From Caballeronia temeraria (GTDB lineage: Bacteria; Pseudomonadota; Gammaproteobacteria; Burkholderiales; Burkholderiaceae), in assembly GCF_001544795.2 (NCBI RefSeq), contig NZ_FCOI02000017.1:62001-126000 (forward strand): a stretch of DNA of 64,000 bases. The letters run 5' to 3'. Positions 1-8,504 of the stretch are shown here, piece after piece; position 1 is the first letter of the stretch, and each line of letters opens with the position of its first letter. The position numbers and the translations under genes were made by a program. The notes under the pieces are model-generated. The model made no database searches. It was not told where the DNA came from and was given only the letters and a program-made list of their open reading frames with translations.

Positions 1-969
1 ATCGAACCGGTCGATCATCACGCCCAGCACGACTGCACCGAGCACGCCGCCGCCCTGCAGCAAGCCCGCGAACACCGACGCCTGTTTGAGGGACAAGCCC
101 GAGCGCGCGCCGAGAATCGGGAGCCAGTTGATCAGCATGTACAGCAGCATCAGGCTCATGAAGAACGCGAGCCACAGCAGCAGCGTGCCACGCCGGTATT
201 CGGAATCGAACAGGCGCCTGACCGGGGACACGCCGGCCCGCTCGTCGGAAGCGAAGTAGCGTTGCCCGGCGGCCGCGCTATCCGGCGCAACGCGGGTCAG
301 GATCGCCGCGATGCGCGCGTCGTTTCCCTTACCGAGCGCGAGAAAGCGAACCGATTCGGGCAGCGCGAACCACAAGACCGGCACCAGCATCAGCGGGAGC
401 AATCCGCCGATGACCAACACGCCGCGCCAGCCGAACTCCGCGACGAAATAGGCCGTGGCCACGCCGCCGAGCGCGGAGCCCAGCGAGAAGCCGCAGAACA
501 TCAAGGTCAGCAAGGTGCCGCGCCGCCGCGCCGGACTGAATTCCGAGGTGAGCGTGATTGCATTCGGCATCGCGCCGCCCAGTCCGAAGCCGGTCAGGAA
601 GCGCAGCGCGACGAGCCACACGATATCCGGCGCCGCTGCCGATGCAAGGCACGCCGCGCCGAACCACGTGACCGACAGGATCAGCACGCCACGCCGCCCG
701 ATGCGGTCCGCCAGCGGTCCGCTCAGGAACGCGCCCATCATCAGACCGAGCAGGCCGGCGCTGAACAGCGGTCCGAGCGCGATCATCGACAGGCTCCAGT
801 CACTCCGTACATGCGGCGCGATAAAGCCGATGATGGCGATGTCGAATCCATCCAGCGCCACGATCAGAAAGCACAGCAGCCCGATCATGATCTGGAAGCG
901 CGACACGCGCGCTCCGTCGATGATGTCGCGCACATTCACAGGCTCGCGCCGTGATTCGCTGGTGTCCAT
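1..969 (-). CDS. MFS transporter, aromatic acid:H+ symporter type (3' end outside window)
   Basis: About 322 residues are visible; the gene runs off the left edge, so the C-terminal helices are missing. The N-terminal helix carries the DGFDIAIIGF stretch typical of the AAHS family (PcaK/BenK-like), and the helix 2-3 loop has the MFS motif-A sequence GPLADRIGRRG. Many hydrophobic segments follow. The start is supported by AAGGAG eight bases before the ATG. It lies 22 bp behind the flavin monooxygenase gene, so it is probably the last gene of the operon read from 7321. The inferred role is proton-coupled uptake of the aromatic acid that the operon degrades. Confidence 0.85.
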   Translation of the reverse strand, partial: MDTSESRREPVNVRDIIDGARVSRFQIMIGLLCFLIVALDGFDIAIIGFIAPHVRSDWSLSMIALGPLFSAGLLGLMMGAFLSGPLADRIGRRGVLILSVTWFGAACLASAAAPDIVWLVALRFLTGFGLGGAMPNAITLTSEFSPARRRGTLLTLMFCGFSLGSALGGVATAYFVAEFGWRGVLVIGGLLPLMLVPVLWFALPESVRFLALGKGNDARIAAILTRVAPDSAAAGQRYFASDERAGVSPVRRLFDSEYRRGTLLLWLAFFMSLMLLYMLINWLPILGARSGLSLKQASVFAGLLQGGGVLGAVVLGVMIDRFD

Positions 970-991
970 GAAGGCTCCTTGAACGTGATGC

Positions 992-2143
992 TCAGATATG
1001 CGCGATTTGCGATTTGGTAGCGGCGACGGCTTCCACCTGTTCGATGAACGCCGGATCGCGCTCGCGCAAGTCGTCGTGACTGACGCGCCCGGTGCGCCGC
1101 ATGTAGTCGTACGCGAAGCTGACGGGATCGAGATTCATGCGCGTATCGACGGATTCGTACCAGTCGAGACTCTTGCGCGCCGCGTCCTGAAAGCGATTCG
1201 ATGCTTCCTTGCGGCTTGCCTCGAACGCGGCAAAGGCGGCGGGAACGTCAGCGCGATGAATCGACAGCGCCTCGCACAGCGCGATGGCGTCCTGCATCGC
1301 CATGCGCGTGCCCGAGCCGAGCGAGAAATGCACGCTGCGCAGCGCGTCGCCGAGCAGGACCACGTTGTCGTGCGACCAGCGCGCATTGCTCACCACTTTC
1401 GCCTGAAACCATTGCGAACGGTTCGTCAGGAGCGGCTCGCCCTGCAGGTCTTCCGCGAAGACCTGCTCGCAGAACGCGCGGCTCTCGTTCTCGGTGGCCG
1501 TGTCCAGCCCGCAACGCTGCCATGTCTCTGGATCGACCTCGACGAGAAAGGTCGAATGCGTTTTGCTGTACTGGTAGGCATGCGCGATGAACACGCCCTG
1601 CGGCGTCTCGCGGAAGATCAGCGACACGGGATGAAACAGACGCGTCGTGCCGTACCACGCGAACTTGTTGCGACGTTCGTCGAAGCTCGGCTGGAAGTGC
1701 TCGGCAAGACGCGTGCGCACCTCGCTGTTCACGCCGTCGGCGGCGACGACGACATCGTAGTCTTCGAGCGCGGCCGGATCGTTCATGCAACTGTTGTAGC
1801 GCACGTCGACGCCCGTGTCGCGGCACGCCTGCTGCAGCACGCTCAGCAGATCGATGCGCGACGTACGCGAGAAATGGTTGTTCGACAGACGCACCGCCAC
1901 GCCGCGATGCACGATTTCCATATAGTCGCAGCGCTCGTGATGCGCCGTGAACCTGCGGAAGAACGCTTCGTCCGCTTCCTTCAGAAAGCTCAGCGCGACG
2001 TCGGAGAACACGACGCCCCAACCATACGTCGCACCTGCATCGTTGCGCTCGAATACGACGATCTCGTCGCTGGGATGACGCTGTTTCATCAGCATCGAGA
2101 AATACAGTCCGGCGGGGCCGCCGCCAATCACCGCGATCTTCAT
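992..2143 (-). CDS. FAD-dependent monooxygenase, salicylyl-CoA 5-hydroxylase-like
   Basis: 383 aa. The N-terminal Rossmann motif is GGGPAG (residues 7-12), followed by the stretch YGWGVVFSD, which is characteristic of the salicylyl-CoA 5-hydroxylase (SdgC) and 2-aminobenzoyl-CoA monooxygenase flavoprotein family. A second FAD motif VVLLGDALRSVHFSLGSG is near residue 275. Family members hydroxylate an aryl-CoA para to an ortho hydroxyl or amino group, with NAD(P)H and O2. An open frame continues 103 codons upstream, but the FAD motif begins at this ATG and the extension lies over the isomerase gene. A CoA ligase and a thioesterase in the same operon fit a CoA-ester substrate. The exact substrate is inferred, not shown. 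Confidence 0.85.
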   Translation of the reverse strand: MKIAVIGGGPAGLYFSMLMKQRHPSDEIVVFERNDAGATYGWGVVFSDVALSFLKEADEAFFRRFTAHHERCDYMEIVHRGVAVRLSNNHFSRTSRIDLLSVLQQACRDTGVDVRYNSCMNDPAALEDYDVVVAADGVNSEVRTRLAEHFQPSFDERRNKFAWYGTTRLFHPVSLIFRETPQGVFIAHAYQYSKTHSTFLVEVDPETWQRCGLDTATENESRAFCEQVFAEDLQGEPLLTNRSQWFQAKVVSNARWSHDNVVLLGDALRSVHFSLGSGTRMAMQDAIALCEALSIHRADVPAAFAAFEASRKEASNRFQDAARKSLDWYESVDTRMNLDPVSFAYDYMRRTGRVSHDDLRERDPAFIEQVEAVAATKSQIAHI

Positions 2144-2156
2144 GAAGTTATCCTCA

Positions 2157-2936
2157 TCATTCCGTGAGATGACGCGCGGACTCGCCAAGCAGCGCTCCGG
2201 CATCCGGCACGACCGGCGCAAGGCCGAGATGATCGAGCATCTGCCGCACCGTGCAGACGGCCGTGGACGTAACCGGCACGCCGAGCCGGTCCTGCGCGGT
2301 CTGGATCGCGGCGAGCGAGGGCATCTGCACGCAGGCCGACAGCACGACCGCATCGGCGTCGGCGAGACGAAGCCGTCGGACATCGTCGAGCAGTTGCAGC
2401 GGATCGCGGCGACCGACTTCGAGGTTGTCAGGAATCTCGAATGACAGCGCATCCAGCACTTCGATGCCCTCTGCCTCGATATACGCGACGACGGCGGCCG
2501 TCAGCGGCTTCATGTAAGGCGCCATGAGCGCGATCTTGCGCGCGCCCATCGCCTTCAGACCGGCGACGAGCGCACCCGCCGACGTCATCACGGGCGCTTC
2601 GCAGTGGTTCTCGCGTGCGATGCGCCGCAAGTCCTGCTCGACCTGCCGGTGATAGCCCGGCCCCATCGCCATGATGGCGACGAGGCACGCGGTGCTCATT
2701 ACATCGACGCGCGCATCGGCGAGCTCGGCCGCGCAGCGCAAGCCCTCGCGGTTCATCGCCTCCAGCTCTTCCTTGACGACGCGATGCATGCGCATGCGGC
2801 TCGAATGGAACGTGAAACGCTCCGGCAGGATGCTCTCGCGTGCGCGCAGCATCGCGGGAATTTCGGTCTCCATGGTCGTGTTCGAGCTCGGCACGATCTG
2901 GCCGATCCGATACGTGCGGGGTGTCGCCTGCGTCAT
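2157..2936 (-). CDS. Asp/Glu racemase superfamily protein, maleate cis-trans isomerase-like
   Basis: 259 aa. It has two candidate catalytic cysteines in the expected places: C84 in STACLVAIM and C202 in LSACVQMPS. Having both fits racemases and maleate isomerases rather than arylmalonate decarboxylases, which keep only one. The N-terminal IGQIVPSSNTTMETE matches the maleate isomerase/arylmalonate decarboxylase branch. The start overlaps the stop of the thioesterase gene (ATGA), indicating translational coupling. In this operon it could turn maleate from ring cleavage into fumarate; that role is inferred from context. Confidence 0.8.
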   Translation of the reverse strand: MTQATPRTYRIGQIVPSSNTTMETEIPAMLRARESILPERFTFHSSRMRMHRVVKEELEAMNREGLRCAAELADARVDVMSTACLVAIMAMGPGYHRQVEQDLRRIARENHCEAPVMTSAGALVAGLKAMGARKIALMAPYMKPLTAAVVAYIEAEGIEVLDALSFEIPDNLEVGRRDPLQLLDDVRRLRLADADAVVLSACVQMPSLAAIQTAQDRLGVPVTSTAVCTVRQMLDHLGLAPVVPDAGALLGESARHLTE

Positions 2937-3409
2937 TCGGTTTCTCCTGCGTCGGGGTGTTCGGCGCAGCGCGCCTGATACTGTTCCAGCGCGTCGCGCA
3001 ACACAGCGGGCAGCTCGATCGATTCGCGCGCGCCGCGGCGGATGCATACCGGCGTGAGGCGCGCGATGAAGGCGATCTCGCCATCGGTCATGCGCGCGGT
3101 GATGACGAGCGTGAACGTGCGTGTGCGGATCGAATCGACTTCCACGGTCGCGTCGAAGGTTTCGTCGGGTTTGAGCGAGCGGCGAAAATCGAATCCGAGC
3201 GCACGTGTCGGCGTGCCGAAACCGTGATGGTTCTTGACTGCCTGCGGCGTGCCCTCAAAAAGGAAGCCGTAGAAGAGCTCGGCGAACGAGATCACGTAAT
3301 CGGAAAACGATGCGGTGTAGACGACGCCCGCCGGATCGCATTCCCCCCAGCGCACGCGGCGGCGCACGACGAATGGCTGCGTGAGCGCGACGTACTCGGT
3401 GGCGATCAT
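2933..3409 (-). CDS. Acyl-CoA thioesterase, 4-hydroxybenzoyl-CoA thioesterase-type hot-dog fold
   Basis: 158 aa, the usual size for a single hot-dog domain. The motif WGECDPAGVVYTASFSDYV contains the Asp (DPAGVVY) that is catalytic in the 4-hydroxybenzoyl-CoA thioesterase family. The gene overlaps the upstream ligase stop by four bases and the downstream isomerase start by four bases, so it is tightly embedded in the operon. The expected job is to hydrolyse the hydroxylated aryl-CoA (gentisyl-CoA-like) to the free acid before ring cleavage, as in the SdgABC salicylate route. The substrate is inferred. Confidence 0.85.
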   Translation of the reverse strand: MIATEYVALTQPFVVRRRVRWGECDPAGVVYTASFSDYVISFAELFYGFLFEGTPQAVKNHHGFGTPTRALGFDFRRSLKPDETFDATVEVDSIRTRTFTLVITARMTDGEIAFIARLTPVCIRRGARESIELPAVLRDALEQYQARCAEHPDAGETE

Positions 3410-5106
3410 GCGCCCTCCTTCGCGATGCCCGGCGTAGTGGCACGCGCGGCTTGCTCTTCCGACATCCGCGCGGCCACGTCGCGGCGCAGCGCCGTCTTGT
3501 CGACCTTGCCGACGCGCGTCACCGGAAACTCATCGACTATCTCGATGCGCTCGGGACACTTGAACTTGGCCAGCCCCTGAGCGACGAGGAAATCGGCAAG
3601 CTGCCGCACGGTCGGCGCAGCATGACCCGTGCGCAGGATCAGATAGACACAGGCCTTTTCGCCGTACAGCGCATCGGGCATGGCGACGAGCTTCGCATCC
3701 GCGACCGCCGGATGATGGCTCACGTACGCCTCGACTTCCTCGCAGCCGATCTTCTCGCCGCCGCGATTGATGTTGTCGCGCAGCCGCCCTTCGAAGGCGA
3801 AGCAGCGCACGCCGTCGATCAGCCTTCGCGTCACCATGTCGCCGGTGCGCACGAAGCCATCGGTCGTCAGCGTCTGAGCGGTCGCCTCGGGCGCACGAAA
3901 GTAGCCGCGCAGGCTCGATGGTCCGCGAAAGCACAACTCGCCTGCTTCGCCCTCCGGCGCGGGATCGTCGGTGCCCGGCACGAGCACGCGGATTTCGTCC
4001 GCCGGGCAGCCCGAGAGACCTTGCGTGAAGTGCCGCAACGGGCCGGAATGCGCCGGTCCCGCGCCCATCAGCAGCCCTTCCGTCGTGCCGTACAGGTTGA
4101 AGCATGGCACGCCGAGATGCGCTTCGAGCGAATCGGCGCGGCTCATCGTGCCGAACAGTTGCAGCGACGACAGATCGTGCCGGGCAATCTCCCGATACGC
4201 GATCATCTGCGGCGCGACCGGTCCGATCGAAAGGCCGTGCGTGACACGATGCGTCTCGATCAGCTCCAGCATCCGCGCGATGTCCACGCGTGGCATCAGC
4301 ACGGTCGTCACCCCGGCGGCCACCGTCGAGACGAACGCGTATAACTGACCGGCGTTGTGCAGCAGCGGCAACGACCAGATCATGCGGCTTGTCTCGGTCA
4401 TGCCGATGTGACGCATCCAGGCGAGCGCGTGACCGATGTACTCCGCGTGAAAACGCGGGATGATCTTCGGCACGCCGGTCGTGCCGCCGGAAAGCTGGAA
4501 ACTTAGCACGTCCTCGCTGCCGATGCGGATGTCACTCAGCACGGCGCGCGCACGTGAAAGCGGCATGGCGTCGATGAGCGCGTCGACCGTCTGATGCCCT
4601 GCACCGTTCTCTCCGCCCGCGACGACGACATGTTCGAGCGATGCGATCTGCCCGAACATCTTCCGCGCGAAGCCGACGAGATCGAATGTCGAGAAATCCG
4701 CCTGCACGAAGTAGCCGCGCGGTTGGGACTGCGCCGCGAGCTGGCCGATTTCGACTTCACGATACTGCGGCACCGCGCACACGGGCACGACGCCCGCCTT
4801 GTATGCGCCCATGAGCGCGATGGCCGTGTCGACCGTCGTGCCCATCTGGAAGATCGCGCGGTCGCCGGGACGAAGGCCGGTTTCGAGCAGCGCGGCGCCG
4901 AGCCGTTCGCTGCGCTCGTCGAATTCGGCGAACGTGATCGTCGCCTCGTCTGAGATATAGGCGGGCCGCTCGGGCACCCGTGCGGCCGTGGCGCGCAGCG
5001 CGTCGCCGAGCGTCACGTCGACCCACGCGCCCGATGCGAGATAGCCTTGCGCAAGCCCGGGCGCACAGTAGACCACGCCTTCGATCGGATGAAAGATACC
5101 GCTCAT
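3406..5106 (-). CDS. Aryl acid AMP/CoA ligase (2,3-dihydroxybenzoate/salicylate-AMP ligase-like)
   Basis: 566 aa ANL-superfamily adenylating enzyme. Visible core motifs are the P-loop LSGGTTGVPK, the A5 motif NLYGTTEG, the A7-A8 hinge region RTGDM and RLRDNINRGGEKI, and the terminal lysine motif VGKVDKTALRR. Overall it resembles DhbE/SdgA-type salicylate or dihydroxybenzoate activators. An in-frame ATG at 5142 overlaps the stop of the VOC gene (ATGA), but the ATG at 5106 has AGGAGA eight bases upstream and is preferred. It probably activates the imported aromatic acid so that the flavin monooxygenase can use the CoA ester. Confidence 0.88.
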   Translation of the reverse strand: MSGIFHPIEGVVYCAPGLAQGYLASGAWVDVTLGDALRATAARVPERPAYISDEATITFAEFDERSERLGAALLETGLRPGDRAIFQMGTTVDTAIALMGAYKAGVVPVCAVPQYREVEIGQLAAQSQPRGYFVQADFSTFDLVGFARKMFGQIASLEHVVVAGGENGAGHQTVDALIDAMPLSRARAVLSDIRIGSEDVLSFQLSGGTTGVPKIIPRFHAEYIGHALAWMRHIGMTETSRMIWSLPLLHNAGQLYAFVSTVAAGVTTVLMPRVDIARMLELIETHRVTHGLSIGPVAPQMIAYREIARHDLSSLQLFGTMSRADSLEAHLGVPCFNLYGTTEGLLMGAGPAHSGPLRHFTQGLSGCPADEIRVLVPGTDDPAPEGEAGELCFRGPSSLRGYFRAPEATAQTLTTDGFVRTGDMVTRRLIDGVRCFAFEGRLRDNINRGGEKIGCEEVEAYVSHHPAVADAKLVAMPDALYGEKACVYLILRTGHAAPTVRQLADFLVAQGLAKFKCPERIEIVDEFPVTRVGKVDKTALRRDVAARMSEEQAARATTPGIAKEGA

Positions 5107-5138
5107 GTGTTCTGTCTCCTGCATGTCCATGTGCTGAG

Positions 5139-6017
5139 TCATCCGCGTGGCGCAATGCGCACGACATCGCGGTCAAAACACTCGATCCGTCCGTTCAGTC
5201 CGCCGGTGAAGAGCCCATACCAGACGGCGGGCTTCAGCCCCAGCGCACGGCGCTCGAATGAAACCGGCTCGGTTGCGCTGATTTCCGTGTATTCGCCGCG
5301 TTCCTCAACGCGGCAGATAGCCAGCTTGCGCGCCGCGTCGATCAGCGATGCGAACTCCGGCACGTTCAGCACGAAGATCTGCAGTTGCGGCGAGTCGGCC
5401 TCGAATTGTTTGACGATGCGTGCGGCCTTGCGCGCCCAGACGTCATCGATGCGGGCAAGGCCGCGCTCGCGCGCCTCCAGTTCGATGGCCGCTTCGAGCG
5501 TCGCGGCGGCGTCGTGCGCGTCGAGCGGCTCCAACGCGCGCAGCTTGCGCGTGATCTCGATGAAATAGCCGTTCGGATCGCGAAAATAGATCGACTCGAT
5601 CACCTCGTGCGCCGTCTCCACCGACACCTCCACGCCGCGCGACTCCAGCCGCGACTTCCACGCTTGCAATTCCTCTTGCGTGTCGACGAGCCAGGCCGTG
5701 TGCGTGGCATCGAAAACGTGATCGTCGGGACGCGGCGGATGCGCCGCCCTTCCCTTCAGCGTTTCGGGCTCGCCGCTTCCGAGGTAATAGAAGAACGCGA
5801 TCGTGCTGCCGTTGCCGCTATCGAAAAAAAAGTGAAGGAAATCCGGATGCGTGGCGGGTCCCCAGCCACGCGCGGAAATCGTATGGATCAAGGGCAGGCC
5901 GAGCACATCGCGATAAAACTCGACGGTCTCCCTGAGCTTCCAGGTCGGGCGTGCCGTGTGATCCACGCCGCGCAGGCAAAGCGCGTGATCCGCGGCGGGC
6001 ATGTCGCTCATCTTCAT
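5139..6017 (-). CDS. VOC (glyoxalase/extradiol dioxygenase) family metalloprotein
   Basis: 292 aa. The N-terminal half is a vicinal-oxygen-chelate domain with a complete candidate metal triad: His in RGVDHTA, His in DATHTAWLV and Glu in NGYFIEITR. The C-terminal 110 residues lack a second triad. VOC proteins of this layout bind Fe(II) or Mn(II) and often cleave catechol- or hydroquinone-type rings. The ATG at 6017 has GGAG seven bases upstream; an earlier ATG at 6050 overlaps the hydrolase stop but has no clear ribosome site. It is the only candidate ring-cleavage enzyme in the operon, because no cupin gentisate dioxygenase is present. That role is an inference. Confidence 0.8.
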   Translation of the reverse strand: MKMSDMPAADHALCLRGVDHTARPTWKLRETVEFYRDVLGLPLIHTISARGWGPATHPDFLHFFFDSGNGSTIAFFYYLGSGEPETLKGRAAHPPRPDDHVFDATHTAWLVDTQEELQAWKSRLESRGVEVSVETAHEVIESIYFRDPNGYFIEITRKLRALEPLDAHDAAATLEAAIELEARERGLARIDDVWARKAARIVKQFEADSPQLQIFVLNVPEFASLIDAARKLAICRVEERGEYTEISATEPVSFERRALGLKPAVWYGLFTGGLNGRIECFDRDVVRIAPRG

Positions 6018-6046
6018 GTCGATACTCCGTGTCTGGTCAAGCGGAT

Positions 6047-7321
6047 TCATTGAGGAAAGGTTTCGCGCAGCCAGTCGCGCACGATGCGGCCGGCGATATA
6101 GCGGCCCGCTTCCTCGCCTTCGGCAAGCGCTCGGCCGTGATGGTCGCCACGCACCCGGCGATGCGATTTCGCCGACGAACCGAGGCTCGCGTAAATGTCC
6201 GCGACGACACTTGGAAAGCACGCCTGATCGCCGGTGTATTCGACGACGAGCGAGGGTTGCGTGATCGCGGATGCAGTCTTCGAAAGCAGCGCGTTCGACG
6301 ACACGCCCGACCACGTCGACAGCCACGCTTCCGGCGAGCAGCATCGGGCGAAGCCGACCGAGCCGTAATTCGAAGCGAACGGGTCCGCGCCCCACAGCGA
6401 ACCGTAGCGGCGATCGGACGGATCGAGCGACAGATCGAAGCAGCGCAGATCGGCATCGGTGCGCCAGACGGTCATCAACGGCGTATGCGCGGCCACGCGG
6501 CGCGTGCGGGCATCGGCGTGGCCGCCGCCGGACTTGACGCGCGCGCGGGCGTCGAGACGCTCGGCGATCAGATCGCGCGCGATGGCGTCGAGGCGTTTCA
6601 CGCGCGCGATTTGCGCCGCGCGATAGCGTGTGACGAAGGCGGCGTCATGGCGGGACGAACGGGGCGGCTGGTCGAAACCATTGGACGGCGCGAACGGATC
6701 GAGCGCCTCGTCGACGCTGAGCGCATCGTTTTCGTCCGTGACTGAAGGATCGATGCAGCCTTGCAGCAACGCGCCCTGCCCCGGATGCGGTGCGACGAAG
6801 ATCACGCCATCGGCCGGCGGCATGTCGAGCGTCGCAAGTTTCGTAGGCCGTCCGCCCGGCGTACGTTCGATGCGGTTTTCCGGCGCGAGATTCGATTGCT
6901 GTGCATAAAGCGCGTAGAGGCCGCTTCCGCCCGAGTTGCCGAGCAGCACCACGCGCTTGAACCCGGCTTCGCGCAGAAAACGCATGCCGGCCGCCACGTC
7001 ATAGAGCGCAAACTCGTGCTCGAGACGCATGTCGTTACCCACGGAACGCGGTGCTTGCGTCCACGCCGCGTACCCCGTGCCGACGATATCCGGGATCAGG
7101 TAATGGCAGGCCATGAATTCGCGCGGATGCATGATGCACACGACCGTATCCGACGCGCCGGGCGAATAGAGCGAGCCGCTCGTCGCCGCGCCGTCCTGCG
7201 TGCGCAGCACGACATTGCGCGTGCTAACACCCGCCGGCAGATCGCGGGGATTCCAGTCGGTGTTGAGGAATCCTGCCGTGGCGCCGTCAGCGCCGGCGCG
7301 CATTTGTTCAGAGCGATTCAT
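6047..7321 (-). CDS. Alpha/beta-hydrolase family protein
   Basis: 424 aa. The nucleophile elbow is GNSGGS (VVLLGNSGGSGLYAL), and a preceding strand reads DTVVCIMHPREF, consistent with an alpha/beta-hydrolase core and a probable lid insertion. The C-terminal region with VRGDHHGRAL may supply the catalytic His. The ribosome site decides the start: AGGAG ends directly at the ATG at 7330 but sits nine bases before the ATG at 7321, so the latter is used. It is the first gene of the operon. A C-C bond hydrolase acting on a ring-cleavage product (maleylpyruvate-like) would fit the neighbours; esterase activity is the alternative. Confidence 0.8.
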   Translation of the reverse strand: MNRSEQMRAGADGATAGFLNTDWNPRDLPAGVSTRNVVLRTQDGAATSGSLYSPGASDTVVCIMHPREFMACHYLIPDIVGTGYAAWTQAPRSVGNDMRLEHEFALYDVAAGMRFLREAGFKRVVLLGNSGGSGLYALYAQQSNLAPENRIERTPGGRPTKLATLDMPPADGVIFVAPHPGQGALLQGCIDPSVTDENDALSVDEALDPFAPSNGFDQPPRSSRHDAAFVTRYRAAQIARVKRLDAIARDLIAERLDARARVKSGGGHADARTRRVAAHTPLMTVWRTDADLRCFDLSLDPSDRRYGSLWGADPFASNYGSVGFARCCSPEAWLSTWSGVSSNALLSKTASAITQPSLVVEYTGDQACFPSVVADIYASLGSSAKSHRRVRGDHHGRALAEGEEAGRYIAGRIVRDWLRETFPQ

Positions 7322-7337
7322 CAAGGTCATCTCCTTT

Positions 7338-7375
7338 TTTTACATCTTAGTCGAATTATTTTACGTTTTAGTAGA
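7338..7375 (-). promoter_or_regulatory. Probable TetR operator: two AT-rich direct repeats
   Basis: Two copies of a 17-base element, TTTTACrTyTTAGTmGA, start at 7338 and 7359. The 21-base spacing is two helical turns. The stretch is strikingly AT-rich for this genome and lies directly upstream of the operon's first ribosome site, between it and the divergent TetR gene. It is the most likely regulator-binding site and promoter region of the catabolic operon. Assignment to the neighbouring TetR protein is inferred. Confidence 0.5.
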
Positions 7376-7520
7376 TTTTGGCTAGTGGTTTTTACGGATG
7401 TGTCGATTATCGGCCAGCCCGGCTTGCCGCGCGGCCGGTCAGCACGGGCGCGGGCTCCCGACGCGACGCCGGTTTGAGGTATCGTGTTGGTCGTTCTGAC
7501 ACATTCGTCGAAAACGCCGC

Positions 7521-8228
7521 ATGACCCGAACCCAGACCAAAAGCGACGCCTTGCGCGAAAACATCCTCGAAGTGGCGACGCGCCTTTTTATCGAGCGCGG
7601 CTTCGACGGCACGAGCTTCAACGACATCGCCGACGCGATCGGTGTGAGCCGGCCCGCGCTCTACTACTATTTCAAGAGCAAGGAAGCGATTCTCGAAGTG
7701 CTGACGGAGACGGTCACGCGCGCGGCCGGACAACTAGCCTCGGAAGCAGTGCCCGAGGACATGAAACATCCGGCCGGCATGCTGCGGCATCTGGTGCTGC
7801 GCCACGCACAGTTGATCCTCACGCATCCGCTGCAGTTTCGGGTCGTGGAAAGAAATGAAGGCAACCTGCCTCCGAAGCAACGCGAGCTGGCGGAACAGGC
7901 GCGCCGCGCGGTGCTCGAACAGTTTGAGCACGCAATCGAATTCGGCATCGAGCAGGGAGAGTTTCGCGAGCTGGACGCGAAGGTCGCGGCGTTCTCGATC
8001 ATCGGCATGTGCAACTGGAGCGCATGGTGGTTTTCGCCCACTGGCCCGCGCTCTCTCGAACAGGTCTCGGAGCAGATTGCCGACATGGCCTTGCACTCGG
8101 TGCAAACGGAAAACGAAAGGCAGTTGCGAGAGCCGAGCGTCGCCAAAGTGATTCGATTCCTGCGCGACGATATCGACATGCTGGAACGGCGTCTCGCGTC
8201 GGGCGGCGGCTTTTCGGAGCCTCGCTGA
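7521..8228 (+). CDS. TetR/AcrR family transcriptional regulator
   Basis: 235 aa. The N-terminal helix-turn-helix reads FNDIADAIGVSRPALYYYFKSK, a textbook TetR DNA-binding motif (residues about 34-55), followed by an all-helical ligand-binding domain with an NWSAWWFSP segment common in TetR members that sense acyl-CoA or aromatic ligands. It is divergent from the catabolic operon, with about 200 bp between starts holding paired direct repeats. It probably represses the operon until its substrate or CoA ester is present; the ligand is unknown. Confidence 0.88.
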   Translation: MTRTQTKSDALRENILEVATRLFIERGFDGTSFNDIADAIGVSRPALYYYFKSKEAILEVLTETVTRAAGQLASEAVPEDMKHPAGMLRHLVLRHAQLILTHPLQFRVVERNEGNLPPKQRELAEQARRAVLEQFEHAIEFGIEQGEFRELDAKVAAFSIIGMCNWSAWWFSPTGPRSLEQVSEQIADMALHSVQTENERQLREPSVAKVIRFLRDDIDMLERRLASGGGFSEPR

Positions 8229-8504
8229 CTGTTTAACGGGAAAAGTTCATCGACCCTCTAACACTCAAGGCGTGGTTATTCGCTTCGGTAGATTGAGCTT
8301 GCCGAATGGGGGTTCGTGCAATCGAGGGACGAACGCGGGAGCACTGCCCGATGGATCGCTGTGCCAGCAGTGCTGTGCTGCAGCCGCTTGCTGCTGCGTG
8401 TAGTTGAATGGAACGAGCTCCGTTACGTCGGCGTCGGGTCGACGATGCGGTAGCTGCCTGAGTGTGTGCAACAGGTACGTACTTGCAGCACGTACTGGGC
8501 TTGC
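8229..8504. other. Intergenic stretch with a weak 68-codon minus-strand ORF
   Basis: An ORF at 8265-8471 on the minus strand has a plausible, proline-rich C-terminal half (HEPPFGKLNLPKRI), but no recognised family and no clear ribosome site. It may be a small gene or a remnant. No hairpin terminator was recognised after the TetR gene. Confidence 0.25.

Noticed and set aside
998..2167. 389-codon plus-strand frame
   Set aside because: Antisense shadow of the FAD monooxygenase gene.
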